Shown piece after piece: positions 20,637 to 33,700 of a stretch of DNA of 64,000 bases. Made by a program: the position numbers and the translations under genes. This DNA comes from Castor canadensis (Eukaryota > Chordata > Mammalia > Rodentia > Castoridae): contig NC_133392.1 in the NCBI RefSeq assembly GCF_047511655.1, positions 89,273,042 through 89,337,041 on the forward strand. The letters run 5' to 3'. Position 1 is the stretch's first letter. Each line of letters starts with the position of its first letter. Under the pieces are notes generated by a model, which was given only the letters and a program-made list of their open reading frames with translations, was not told the origin of the DNA and did no database searches.

Positions 20637-21389
20637 TCTGTCCTAATCTTCTTCTGTATTGACAGGTGCTTAGTGTAGTGGGAATGGTGGATAGTGGTTG
20701 TGAAGGTTTTGTTGACCCAGTGTTTCTCACTTAATAAGAAGAATTGACATTGAACATTTTCTAATCTTGGAATCTGAGGTGTGGAATACATTTTTTCCTC
20801 AGACTTGGGCCATCCTAATTGGTTTTGGCAAAATGGGATTCAGATGATTACTAAATTACATTCTGCTTCAATAGGAAGGGTCCTTTGTTGAGGGAAAATC
20901 TGTGGGCACCTTGATAATCTAAAAATGAATGGTGTAAGAAGGATGTGATTTTATTTGTGATGGACTTCGTGAATCTTGTGTAGATACAGTAACTGAATGA
21001 AAATCAAATCACTTCAAAAACTTCTAATTATTTATTTCATGTGTTTTTTTAATGTTTATCTTTCCTGCTAGACTGTGGCCTCCATGAGAACTACCGTGTC
21101 TTTTTCATTCATCAATCTTTCCATAGCACCTAAATCAGAGTGATGAAAAATTAAGAAAAGATTAAGAAATTAAATAACTGATAGACAATGACCCTCTGGA
21201 TATCCCTGAATTTCAAGGACAGAAGTACAAAACTTCTTAATAAGAAGGATGTCATGAATTGAACACTGATCTTATTCAGCAATGGGACCAAGCACGTGCC
21301 ATTGTCTAATGGGATCCATACAGTTGGTAAGGGGTATTACCCCTGTTTTTACTGCTGAGAAAACTAAAGCTAACCACTGTTCATATATT

Positions 21390-21485
21390 CTATTTTATTT
21401 TTCACTTTTGCAGTGCTTGGAAGTGAACCCAGGGCCTCATGCACGCTAGGCAAGTGCTCCATTACACCTCCAGACACACAGTTTA
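21390..21485 (-). repeat. ID-like SINE in unit 1
   Basis: GTGAACCCAGGGCCTCATGC, CTAGGCAAGTGCTCCATTAC: reverse ID-like. Counterpart 26475-26560 in unit 2. Confidence 0.75.
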
Positions 21486-21667
21486 AATGTATACCAAATT
21501 CTGACTAAAAAATATGTTAATTTCTACTAATTTTACATAAACATAGTTAAAAATATTAACTGTTTCTATAATAGGTTTAATATACCATTTCTGTAATACT
21601 TCCTTGTTCCACAAATTAAAGTTCTTTTAATCACGTCACTTCTAACTCCTAGGCATACTTCACTGTC

Positions 21668-21829
21668 AAGATTCTTCAAAAAGTTTATATGTACATATTT
21701 CTCTATTTACCCAACCTCCATTTTTTCTTTACCCAAGTATTTCTTATTTACATCATTAATATATTTGTGATGCTCTTTGGTGGTCATCTCTGTGCTTTTA
21801 TGTTTTGTAGTCAAAGGCTGCCCAGCATT
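21668..21829. repeat. long direct repeat, 5' side of L1
   Basis: From AAGATTCTTCAAAAAG to GCCCAGCATT. The matching copy at 24345-24505 is identical over the first 145 or so bases, then differs by one indel and one substitution. It behaves as an extraordinarily long target-site duplication. Confidence 0.9.
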
Positions 21830-24344
21830 GATCCAACATCATTTCATGATAAAAGCTCTAGGAAAACTAGGAATAGAAGGAAAGTTCCTCAACATTATAA
21901 AAGCTATATATGACAAACCTACAGCCAGCATTATACTTAATGGAGAAAAACTGAAACCATTCCATCTAAAATCAGGAACCAGACAAGGATGCCCACTATC
22001 TCCACTCCTTTTCACTATAGTACTGGAATTCCTAGCCAGAGCAATTAGTCAAGAAGAAGGAATAAAAGGAATACAAATAGGTAAAGAAACTGTCAAAATA
22101 TCCCTATTTGCAGATGACATGATCCTATACCTTAAAGACCCAAAAAACTCAGACATCATCAATAGCTATAGCAAGGTAGCAGGATATAAAATCAACATAG
22201 AAAAATCATTAGCATTTCTATACACTAACAATGAGCAAACTGAAAAAGAATGTATGAAAACAATTCCATTTACAATAGCCTCAAAAAAAATCAAATACCT
22301 AGGTGTAAACCTAACAAAAGATGTGAAAGACCTCTACAAGGAAAACTATAAACTTCTGAAGAAAGAGACTGAGGAAGACTATAGAAAGTGGAGAGATCTC
22401 CCATGCTCATGGATTGGTAGAATCAACACAGTAAAAATGTAGATACTCCCCAAAGTAATCTACATGTTTAATGCAATTCCTATCAAAATTCCAATGACAT
22501 TCATTAAAGAGATTGAAAAATCTACTGTGAAATTTATATAGAAACACAAGAGGCCACGAATAGCCAAGGCAATACTCAGTCAAAAGAACAATGCAGGAGG
22601 TATCACAATACCTGACTTCAAACTATATTACAAAGCAATAACAATAAAAACAGCATGGTACTGGCACAAAAACAGACATGAAAACCAGTGGAACAGAATA
22701 GAGGACCCAGATATGAAGCCACACAACTACAAGCAACTTATCTTTGACAAAGGAGCTAAAAATATACGATGGAGAAATAGCAGCCTCTTCAACAAAAACT
22801 GCTGGGAAAACTGGTTAGCAGTCTGCAAAACACTGAAACTAGATCCATGTATATCACCCTATACCAAGATTAACTCAAAATGGATCAAGGATCTTAATAT
22901 CAGACCCCAAACTCTTAAGTTGATACAAGAAAGAGTAGGAAATACTCTGGAGTTAGTAGGTATAGGTAAGAACTTTCTCAATGAAACCCCAGCAGCACAG
23001 CAACTAAGAGATAGCATAGATAAATGGGACCTCATAAAACTAAAAAGCTTCTGTTCATCAAAAGAAGTGGTCTCTAAACTGAAGAGAACACCCACAGAGT
23101 GGGAGAAAATATTTGCCAACTATACATCAGACAAAGGACTGATAACCAGAATATACAGGGAACTTAAAAAACTAAATTCTCCTAAAACTAATGAACCAAT
23201 AAAGAAATGGGCACGTGAACTAAACAGAACTTTCTCAAAAGAAGAAATTCAAATGGCCAGAAAACACATGAAAAAATGCTCACCATCTCTAGCAATAAAG
23301 GAAATGCAAATTAAAACCACACTAAGATTCCACCTCACCCCTGTTAGAATAGCCATCATCAGCAACACCACCAACAACAGGTGTTGGCGAGGATGCAGGG
23401 AAAAAGGAACCCTCTTACACTGTTGGTGGGAATGTAGACTAGTACAACCACTCTGGAAAAAAATTTGAAGGCTACTTAAAAACCTGGACATCGATCTAAC
23501 ATTTGATCCAGCAATACCACTCTTGGGGATATACCCAAAAGACTGTTACTCCAGAGGCACCTGCACATCCATGTTTATTGCAGCACTATTCACAATAGCC
23601 AAGTTATGGAAACAGCCAAAATGCCCCACCACTGACGAATGGATTAAGAAAATGTGGTATCTATACACAATGGAATTTTATGCAGCCATGAAGAAGAACG
23701 AAATGTTATCATTCGCTGGTAAATGGATGGAATTGGAGAACATCATTCTGAATGAGGTTAGCCTGGCCCAAAAGACCAAAAATTGTATGTTCTCCCTCAT
23801 ATGTGGATATTAGATCAAGGGCAAACACAACAAGGGGATTGGACTATGAGCACATGATAAAAGCGAGAGCACACAAGGAAGGGGTGAGGATAGGTAAGAC
23901 ACCTCAAAAACTAGCTAGCGTTTGTTGGTCTTAACACAGAGAAACTAAAGCAGATACCTTAAAAGCAACTGAGGCCAATAGGAAAAGGGGAACAGGTACT
24001 AGAGAAAAGGTTAGATCAAAAAGAATTAACCTAGAAGGTAACACCCATGCACAGGAAATCAATGTGGGTCAATGCCCTGTATAGCTATCCTTATCTCAAC
24101 CAGCAAAAACCCTCGTTCCTTCCTATTATTGCTTATACTCTCTCTACAACAAAATTAGAGATAAGGGCAAAATAGTTTCTGCTGGGTATTGAGGGAGGGG
24201 AGAGGGAGGGGGCGGAGTGGGTGGTAAAGGAGGGGGTGGGGGCAGGGGGGAGAAATGAACCAAGCCTTGTATGCACATATGAATAATAAAAGAAAAATGA
24301 AAAAAAAAACATGGAAAGAACTCAAGTCCATTCAAAAAAAAAAA
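21830..24344 (+). mobile_element. 5'-truncated L1 with ORF2 C-terminal half and 3'UTR
   Basis: Begins inside the reverse transcriptase region. It contains [11 protein letters not shown], the catalytic-site strand FADDMILYL, then the C-terminal Cys motif region ([20 protein letters not shown]). ORF2 is broken by stops at 22441 and 22541 and a frame change after 23468, so it is not functional. A small deletion in frame follows [15 protein letters not shown]. The 3'UTR carries a G-rich polypurine tract (24186-24252). The end has two A-rich runs separated by 24 non-A-rich bases (24310-24333). Confidence 0.93.
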
Positions 24345-24505
24345 AAGATTCTTCAAAAAGTTTATATGTACATATTTCTCTATTTACCCAACCTCCATTT
24401 TTTCTTTACCCAAGTATTTCTTATTTACATCATTAATATATTTGTGATGCTCTTTGGTGGTCATCTCTGTGCTTTTATGTTTTGTAGTCAAGACTGCCCA
24501 GCATT
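24345..24505. repeat. long direct repeat, 3' side of L1
   Basis: Begins directly at the end of the L1 poly(A) run; partner of 21668-21829. Confidence 0.9.
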
Positions 24506-25705
24506 TCACAGGAGCTTATATTTTCTAGCTGGTTTCCTTTTTTTTCATTAGCTAGGGGCACTTATGTGGTACTCACCACCACATAAGCAAATTCCTTGCT
24601 GTGCCACAGTAAGTCACAGTTGCATATTTCTGTGATTGTAGAGGCTTTGCTAAGACGTCTTGGGTAACTTAGAACTGCATCTCCCAGAAACTATAGGAGT
24701 TGGTCAAAAGATTAATTCTCTTGAAATGAGAAATCAGAAATAAAGCAGCAGTAGTAACTGTGTGAAGTTGTGAGACATTCACAGTCTCAGTTGCTCAGCC
24801 AAGACGGAAGGAACTACTGTCCATCCTTCTACTGGTGCTTTGTCCAGAGTGCCCACCAGGGCTTGTGTAAAGGGAGGGTCCCAAAACATGGTGCCTAACG
24901 AACAGCATAAAAATAGGCAGTAAGAAACTGATGCAGATAGGCTGCCATCTTTGCTATTCTCTACTTCCATGTCTGACTCTTCCTGAGTGCTGACCTTGCT
25001 GACCTACAAGGCCCCATACAAGACTCTTGGCTACAAACCTGTAGAGGAGTTAGCTATGCAGAGGCAACGGTCTCCACAGACTTCTGCATCCCTGCCTTCA
25101 TGTCCCACTGCAATTCCTTGACTGCCTAGATTCCAGTATCAAACACTAACTTTCTTAACTCATGTAATCTTGCTAGTAATTTTTTCTCCTCCTTCAACTC
25201 CTTTCTTCAGTTCTTTAGTTCCCTAATCTAATTCCTGTGATACATTTCCTGCTCTGTTACATTCATCATTTCATTTTCCTGATAGGGACTAATAAAGTTA
25301 TTGCTTATTTTACAAATCTACCACTGTGTACTGAGCCATCCCTTAATTTAGGGGCTTAAGACAATAATTTTATTTTCTCCATGATTTTGTTGTTTACTGG
25401 CTTAAATGGGAGTTTCATTTCCTGGTCATTCTTGGAGTCTGGTGACTGCAAATGGAAAAATCTAGAGGCTTTACTGGAAAGCAGGGATAGTTAGTCCTCT
25501 ACTTCTGCAGGTAGTCTTAGAACCTCCAGTGTTCTCTCCATTTGCATAGCTGGATTTTGACAAGGCAGGTCAGCTACATTCTGTTAAGACAAATCATTCA
25601 GCCTGTCCAAACCCAACGAGGAAAGGATGTACATAGGGTGGTGAAGGACTCGTGCATCTTGAGAAACCATTTTGCATAGTAGCCACTGACTTTTCTGTTA
25701 CTTAG

Positions 25706-27960
25706 TCTTCTTCTATATTGAGAAGTGGTTAGTGTAGTGGGAATGGTGGATAATGGTGGTGAAGGTTTTGTTGACACAGTGTTTCACACTTAATAGGAAG
25801 AATTGACATTGAAAATTTTCTTAGCTTGGAATCTGATATGTGTAATATATTTTTTTTCTCAGATTTGGGCCATCATAATTGGTTTTGGCAAAATGGGGTT
25901 CAGATGATTACTAAATTACATTCTACTTCACTAGCCAGGGGTTCTTTGAGGGAAAAATCCGTGGATACCTCGATAATCAAAAAATGAATGGAATGATAGG
26001 GCCATGATTTTGTGATGGACTTGGTGAACTTTGTGGAGATGCAGTGACTGAATGAAAATCAAACTATTTTGAAAAGTTCTAATTATTTATATCATGTGAT
26101 TTTTCTTATGTGACTTGTTTATTATTGATCTTTCCTGTTAGGCTGTGGTCTTCATGAGAGCTGAGAATGTTTTTTTCATTCACCATTCTTTCCACAGCAC
26201 CTCAATTCAGACTGGTGACAAATAAAGAAAAGATTAAGAAACTAATTGACTGATAGACAAGTGACCCTCTTTATAATCCTTAATTCAAGGATAAGAGTAC
26301 AAAGCTTCTTAATATGATCAGTCTCATGAATTGAGCACTGATCATATTCAGGAATGGCCCAAGCACTTGCCCTTGTCTAATGGGATCCATACATTTGGAG
26401 ACGGGTATTATCCCCATTTTTACTGCTGAGAAAACTAAGGCTAACCACAGTTCATATTTTCTATTTTATTTTATTTTTTCACTTTTGCAGTGCTTAGGAG
26501 TGAACCCAGGGCCTCATGCACACTAGGCAAGTAACTTATTACACCTCCAGGCACATAGTTCAAATGTATACCAAAGTCTGGCTCAAAACCTTTTAATTTC
26601 TATAAATTTTGCAAAAAGATAGTATAAAACATTGCTTCTATAATATGTATAATAAAACATTTCTTTTGTACTTCCTTGTTCTACAAATTAAAGTTCTTTT
26701 AATCTAATTGCTATACATACTTCACTGTCAAGATCCTTGAAACAGTTTGTATGTACACATTTTCTCTATTTACCCAACCTCCGTTTTTTCTTTACCCAAG
26801 TCTCTCTTATTTACATCATTAATATATTTGTGATGCTCTTTGGTGGTCATCTCTGTGCTTTTATGCTTTGTAGTCAAGGCTGCCCACCAGATGACAGGAG
26901 TTCATAGCTTCCAGTTTGTTTTCTTTTAGCATTAGGCTAGGGACACCTATGTGATTCTCACTACCACATAAGCAAATTCCTTGCTATGCCACAGTAAGTC
27001 ACAGTTATGTACTTTCATGATTGTAGAGGCTTTGCTGAGGCAACTCGGGTAAGTTAGAAATAAATCTCCCAGAAACCATATGAGTTGGAGTTAAGAGTTG
27101 GTCAAAAGATCAATTCTCTTGAAATTGGAAGACAGAAATAAAGCAGCAGGAGTAACTGTGTGAAGGTGTGTAACAGGAGGCAGTAAGAAACAGATGCAGA
27201 TGAGCTGCATCTTTGCTCTTCTCTACTTCCATGTCTGACTCTTCCTGAATGCTGATCTTGCTGACCTACAAGGCCCAGTACAAGACACTTGACTGCAAAC
27301 CTATAGAGGAGGCAGCTATGTAGAGGCAACGGTCTCCCATAGATTTCTCCAGGAGCTGCCTTCGTGGTCCCACTGCTGTTCCTTGACTGCCTAGATTCCA
27401 GTATCACACACTAACGTTCGTAACTCAGGTAATCTTGCTGGTAATTTTTTTCCTCCTCCTTCAGCTCCTTCCTTCAATTCTTTGCTTCCCTAATCTAATT
27501 CCTGTGATACACTTCCTGCTCTGTTATTTTCATAGTTTTGTTTTCCTGATGTGGACTAATAGAGTTATTGGTTGTTTTGCAAACCTAGTACTTTATACTG
27601 AGCCATCCCCAACCTTAGTGGCATAAGACAACAATAACTTTATTTTCTCCATGATTCAGTTGTTTTACTGGGCTTAAATGAGAATTTCATTTGCTGGTCA
27701 TGCTTGGAGTTTGGTGACCGCAAATGGAAAAATCTAGAAGCTTGACTGGAAAGCAGGGATACTTCTGCAGGTAGTCTTTGAATTTCCAGTGTTCTCCTCA
27801 ATTTGCATAGCTGTTTTTGAACAAGGCAGGACTGCTACATTTTGTTAATGAAGAGGAATCATTCAGACAGTCCAACCCAATAAAGGAAGGAAATGCACAG
27901 GCTGTGAAGGACTTGTCCATTTTGGGACACCATCTGATACTAGCCACCGTCATTTCTGTT
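25706..27960. repeat. local tandem duplication, unit 2
   Basis: Second unit, with no L1; it provides the empty site (about 26868-26895) for the insertion in unit 1. Confidence 0.88.
26475..26560 (-). repeat. ID-like SINE in unit 2
   Basis: Counterpart of 21390-21485. Confidence 0.75.
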
Positions 27961-29350
27961 TGACCACATCTGGCCTGTATCACTTTGTGTTATTTTGCAC
28001 TGTGCTCTTCATAGTCCTACTTTTATGCTGGCATGAATGTTCATTAGGCACCCTGTTTTGGGTGCCACCCTTTTCACAGGTACTAGTGGACACTCTGGAC
28101 AGTGAGTGTCACCAGTAGAAGGATGGGAATGTAGTTTATTCACTCCTGGCTGAGCAACTGACACTGTATATGTATATATCTTCTCAGTACAGCTTGGACA
28201 GACCTCTGGGGGCAATTGTTTAGTCTGTGACACTGAACACTACCACTACAGGGCCTTGCTTTTCTTTCTTTCTCTCTTTCTTTTGGGCAGTACTAGAGTT
28301 TTTGGACTCAGGGCTTTGTGCTTGCTAGACAGGAACTCTACCACTTGAACTACCCTCCCAGCCTTGGTAAAGGCCTTTTTTTAAGTCCAGGACTTCGTAG
28401 CCATTTGAGTCTGTGAGGTTGGTATAGGAACTGTGCTGTCCCACACAGGGCTGCCACACTTCCGTACTGAAATGTCTTAGATTTATTTTCTTTTCTAGAT
28501 TCACTGCCAGAGGCAATGGGCCTAAGCTTCCCTTCCCAAACCTGGTATTTTTATGATTAACTAGACCAGCTATTAAACCATGAATGGTACCATGTGGCTT
28601 TAATGGGGAATTCATGCCAGTAATCTATACTTCAGGTGCTTTGGTCATTTTTGCTACAGTATGGCAGAGCTGGCTTTGTGGGCACTGGGTCTGTGTAGAT
28701 GTTAGGGGCTCTGTGCTTAGAAAGGCTCTGAACTAGTTTAACTCTTTGCTGTTGCTGTCTTGAAATTCTGATTAATTTTAAGCAGAGGCCTCTCATTTTC
28801 ATTTTGTACCAGGCAATATAAGTTGTATAGATTGTCCTGACTACAACTGTAATGATCATTTAGTTTTCTTATTCTTCCTGGTTCATACATGACTACTTGA
28901 TGCAGATTTGGGAATCTAATTAATCAGGGCTTGACCTGGTAAGAAATAGTCTACCACTTGTACCCATCTGAGCACTGTAACATCAGGGAGAGAAATGACC
29001 AGGTTGGTAGGTTTTGCTTTCAGAGTTATGGGATGGATGGGTAAGAAGGGCACAGGGAAAGTATCTCTGTTGCCAATACAGAATTTCAAGCTTTAATTCT
29101 CCTTTGGTAAAAGGCCAGGTGTCTAACACTTTATCTTTTCCTCAATTTTCTCCATGTGTACCTGCACATCTCTAACCATTAGAACTGGATGAACAGGTGC
29201 TATCCTGCTAGAAGAGCTAGCAGTGTCAATAGACCTTCTCCTCAATGTCACAGTCCTCAGATGCCCTAGTGGACAGCACATTTTACTATGATTGCTTTGA
29301 GAGCAAGTCAAACCTTCCTGGTAATTTGGAGTCTACCATTTACTCCCTCC
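27961..29350 (-). other. unresolved degenerate, possibly once coding
   Basis: Several minus-strand frames read like real protein in short runs (e.g. VWQPCVGQHSSYTNLTDSNG around 28420; CPECPLVPVKRVAPKTGCLM around 28060), in changing frames with stops between. I do not recognise the parent. Candidates: old endogenous retroviral interior or a processed pseudogene. A reverse ID SINE (28285-28372) sits inside it. Confidence 0.35.
28285..28372 (-). repeat. ID-like SINE
   Basis: GGGCAGTACTAGAGTTTTTG, GGGCTTTGTGCTTGCTAGAC, TACCACTTGAACTACC: reverse ID-like, preceded by a CTTT-rich run. Confidence 0.8.
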
Positions 29351-30304
29351 TTCTTTGATCTTATATCACCTCCAAGTTAAACCACAGGCCCTTTAGTGAA
29401 CCCTGGTAATCAGACCACATTAATTATGCCAGGTCAAAGGGTCTAGTCCATGGTGAAAGATTGTTATTTGGACTCAGCTTATTGACTTTCATGTTTACTT
29501 CTAAATCAGCAAGTAATTTCTGCTAAGGGTACATGAGACACAGATGTAAATGTGTGTATGTGGTTCTTTATTTCTTCTCCAGTTTCTTTGCTTGCAGAAA
29601 TATGATAGTAAACCTCTGTACAAAGTGGGAATACCACCAGTTTGAAGAACAATCCAAATTGGAAACTTGGACTCAAGAGAGGCTATAAATATGATCTACT
29701 ATGTGAACTTGCTCTTTTCAACCTATATTTTGTCCTTAATGGTCTCTTTAAATCAATATAGTTGTGACCCATAAGGCTATGATTCTGAATGATGGATTAA
29801 AACACGTTTTTAACATATTTTGCACTCTTTCTGTAAAAACAAACTCAATAGAATAGGAGCTTCACATATTCTTTTTTGATGAAAGAAACAGCTTAGCTAT
29901 TATTGTGAAAAATTGCAGATTTTAGCTAAATATATTATCATCAATTTATCTTAACGGCACCAAGACTCCATTCATTTACTCCAAATACTGTTTATTTGCT
30001 TTTGTTTTGACTATTCAAATAGATAACTTTAACTTCTTCATGAGATTTGAAGTATTTCAGAAAACATTTGCATAAGAAAAATATATAGCTAGTGATCAAT
30101 AAGAAAAAACTATCACTATGATATTTAAAAAGAGTAAGTAAAATTATTAAACTTTAATATTCACAGCTTTTCACATATCCATGGATATTTATATCTAACC
30201 AAAGTATCCTTTTAGACCTTTTAAGATTTTTTTTGTGAGTTCATGATCACACTGCTTAAATTAAAAATTCAGAAATAACTTTTACTTCTGTTCTTCCTGT
30301 TCTT
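29351..30304 (-). other. 3' flank / probable 3'UTR of CLCA4 copy B
   Basis: AT-rich, no other gene. The part next to the stop codon is presumably 3'UTR; the poly(A) site is uncertain. Confidence 0.45.
29991..29996 (-). terminator. possible poly(A) signal of CLCA4 copy B
   Basis: AATAAA on the minus strand about 310 bp past the stop codon, in AT-rich sequence. Another lies near 29570. No transcript evidence is available here, so either or neither may be used. Confidence 0.3.
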
Positions 30305-30738
30305 TTAAAATGCTGTTCTAGGTCTCCTTGAAGAATTACTTTTATTTAAGAAACAAATAGTGGCACTTACAATAATGGTAACAACTACCACAGCCCCTAC
30401 CACTGACAACACCAAAGTTGTAATATTAACTCCAGCACTAGGATTGCTTCCGGGACCGGGGTAGTTTGGATCAGGACTCGGATCTTCTTGAGGGACAAAC
30501 AGAGCCACTTGCGCAATGTTGGATGATTTTGATGTCAAATTGCTTTTGTCTACACTTCGAATGGCAATGAATATGTGGGTTGCATTTTCTTCTGAGATTT
30601 TTCCTGGTTTAAACGCAAAGGTTTCCTCAGAGTTGGCCTTCTTTGGTGCCAGGTCAGAAGTGTTAACTTGAAGAGCATCATCAAAATTGTCCCTTAGGTC
30701 AGTGATATTCCCACTTATTCTTATGATATACTCTCGAA
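30305..30738 (-). CDS. CLCA4: CLCA4 copy B exon 14 (last coding exon)
   Basis: 434 bp: 2 bases + 143 codons + TAA. Acceptor tttcttag|TTCG. Encodes [20 protein letters not shown], several N-glycosylation sequons (NIT, NAT, NLT), a Pro/Gly/Ser linker, a 26-residue hydrophobic helix ([20 protein letters not shown] at its core) and a short tail ending RRPRTAF. The helix predicts a C-terminal membrane anchor or a segment supporting GPI-like processing. Confidence 0.95.
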
Positions 30739-33700
30739 CTAAGAAAGAAAAGTTACACATGGTTTAGTAAGTAGCATTCATGTTAAATTTCTTTCCATTT
30801 ATTCTCAAAAATGTTATATAGTTATTCAAAGTATATGTTTATGTCAGAAGTCTGACTTTTCAATAGAAGCTGAATTTTGACTACTATTTTCTTTTCTTAA
30901 ATTTATAATTGTTATTATTAACTTTTTTTTAAGAGACAGATTCTTACTACATATCCCAGACCTGTCTGGAACTCAAGGTCCTACTGCCTCAGCCTCACAA
31001 GTGGTGGGATTATAGGGGTGTGCCATCATGTCACCTAAATTTTGACTTACAAGTTTTTTTTTTTTACTGTTCTTAATGTGGTACTGAGGTTTGAATACAG
31101 AGCCTCATGCCTTCTTCCAGCCCTGGATTCTGACTTTTCAACTTTGCAAATGCGCTATTTTTGTATGAAAAATAGGACCAGATTAAAATTTATCATGTTT
31201 CATTATTCAAGAATATCAGATTAGAAAACTCATACTTTGTAGAGCTGTTAATTAAAAGCATACATCCTTGCTTTTGCACTGAACATTTTTCACTTAATTC
31301 AAGCTACATGACACCGTTCTTACCTGTTCCAACATCGAAATCATCTCCTGGTGCTGTCCATGTTAGATTGATGTTGTCTCCATCAAGTGTGGCATGAAGG
31401 TCTGTGATTTGACTTGGTGGGAACAGGTCAGGCAAGGGACCACTGGGAACACCTGACATCACAAATGCGTCTCCAGTTGCTGTTCTGCTGAAAGTCTCCA
31501 GCACTGTCTGAGCATCATCAGTTTCAGTTCTTGGTGGGTTCTGCTTGATTTCCCCTGCATTAAAAATTCCCTAGTTTAAAGGGGGCAAAATGTACTAGTA
31601 TTTTTAGAACTCAATGAATCACCTTCCCAATCCTTCATACCTTTCATTTTTTTTTTTTGTTTTTCATATGGATAGTCAATTTTTACTAAGTCCTAGACAC
31701 AATTGTAAGTATTCAGTTGGTGGGAGAAGTCTTCCTTTGGCATTCTTACCAAGAAGTTGTAGAATAACATTGGATAACAGATTATTTTGGAAAGAAGACT
31801 GCACTAAATGAGACTAATGTCACACAATTCAATATATGCTTTTAAAACAAGCATTTCTTTATTTTTGAAATTATCTCAAAGTTAGGAATATATTTGGGGA
31901 AATCATTCCAAGTTCCTTTCTAACCACTGGGTCGGGTCCTTCCCTCCTCCTGTAAGTCTTAAGGAGTAATACTCCTGACTTATTCCAGTTGCTAATGGAA
32001 AACCCCAAAAACTTGCAAGATAAAGGACCATAGGAAGCTAGAAAAAAAAAAGCATTTTAGACCTTATCATCACCTTAGGCTTATAGCATAATTAGATTGT
32101 TTTCTTTGTCCTGAGCTGAAAACTGACGAATTACGGTTGATATCATTAAGGTGTTACAAGGTAACATTACACCACCTGACAGGCTTTGAGTTCTTATGAG
32201 GTCCCAGTTGTTTTTCAAAGTTTCATTAATTTAGAGGCAATTATCTGAGAACTTCATTCTAGTTTTGTGTGTGTGTGTGTGTGGAGCTGGGGTTTGAACT
32301 CAGGGCTTCATGGTTGCTAGGCAGGTACTTTACCACTTGAGCTACTCTGCCAGCCCCAGAACATCATTCTAGAAATAGAAAAGGCTATACTTTGAGTTGT
32401 AAAATGTTTGAAGGCTTAGTCATATCAAATCACAAATGTTTTTCAAACTCTGAGTGGAGTTAGATACCATGAGCTACTCACCATTCACTACCCAGCCTGG
32501 TATGAAGGCGGCTCTATTTGCTGGATGCTGAAAGCTTTGCCTGGCAGAGTTTGTTCCTCCATGAGCCCGCACTTTTAAGCCATATCTGCCATTGTCTGAA
32601 TAAGCTGTAAAATACCTGGAGTAGACTCCATCATTTTTGAAAGCGTCAGCACCTTGTTACAGAAATGAAGAAATAAGCTATGACTGTAAATGAAAAGACA
32701 AGTTCACGCATTTTCTAAGACAAGCACTGGCTTCTATAAGCATAACTTGGTATTCTGCCTTTGACCTTTGAAGAATATTTCTATCATGTCCTGCCAAAAC
32801 AATACACTGTTGAGTTGATGACTTGAGTAATTTTGATACCTATATATCCTCATAACACATCTACACAGAAGGAAACTTGTGTATGTATAATGCATTCTGA
32901 AATACCTCATCTTTCTGTAACTTATAAACAGATTACAGTACTTTTCTTACAATTTCTCTGCAAATGTGCTTGCATTCAGCTAACTTTATCTAATCATATG
33001 ATGTCATTTTTCAGTCAAAAGAGTCTCTGCTAAGGAAGAGTATCCTTGTGAAGGATTTCATTCTCACTACAGTTAACGAAAAATAGTTATTTGTCTTCAA
33101 CAAGTCTTTTTTTTTTTCATATTGCACTCTCCTGATCAATTAACTCTGGTCTGTCAGAGGAAACCCCCATCTACTATGGGAATAAACATTTGGAGGAGCT
33201 CAGAAAAACAGTATCATAAGTGAACTTCTTGATTATGACCAGCATTGGAGTGAGTTGTTAAATTGCAAAACACATTTCCTAGGGGGTTTAATACTCTAAG
33301 CAGAGGACGTTAAAGCAAGGTCCTTGCACCAGCTGTATCTGTACCACACTAAAAATCTGGAACTTTTAGACTTTTTGAGGGAAAGCCCTCAGCATTCTGT
33401 ATGTTAACAATCCTCCAGAATATACTTTGCTTTGTAGAGTGGGAGAATGCCTGCTCTCAGCTCTTGGCCATCACTAATACCTTCGTAGGTAAAGGCATCC
33501 CAAATTAGCTTGTTCTTCAATTAGCTAAATGCTCTCATGGCAGAATGTTAAGAAGTGAAATGAGATGCAGGTGAGCTTTATGCACTGTAGATGGGTTTGT
33601 GGAAAGGAAATGAAGAGAAGGGAATAGTGGTGCAAATATTGTGGTGCTTCAAGAAGGCATTGAGTTGCACCAAAGAGCATTTTGCCAACTAGCTGAAGAC

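Larger units (their letters stand above)
20637..25705. repeat. local tandem duplication, unit 1 (split by L1)
   Basis: 20637-21829 matches about 25706-26890, and 24506-25705 matches about 26890-27960, in the same order and orientation. Without the L1 and its target duplication the unit is near 2.4 kb. Both units share an L2-like tail, a reverse ID SINE and a TCTCCTCCTTCAAC-like stretch. Confidence 0.88.
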
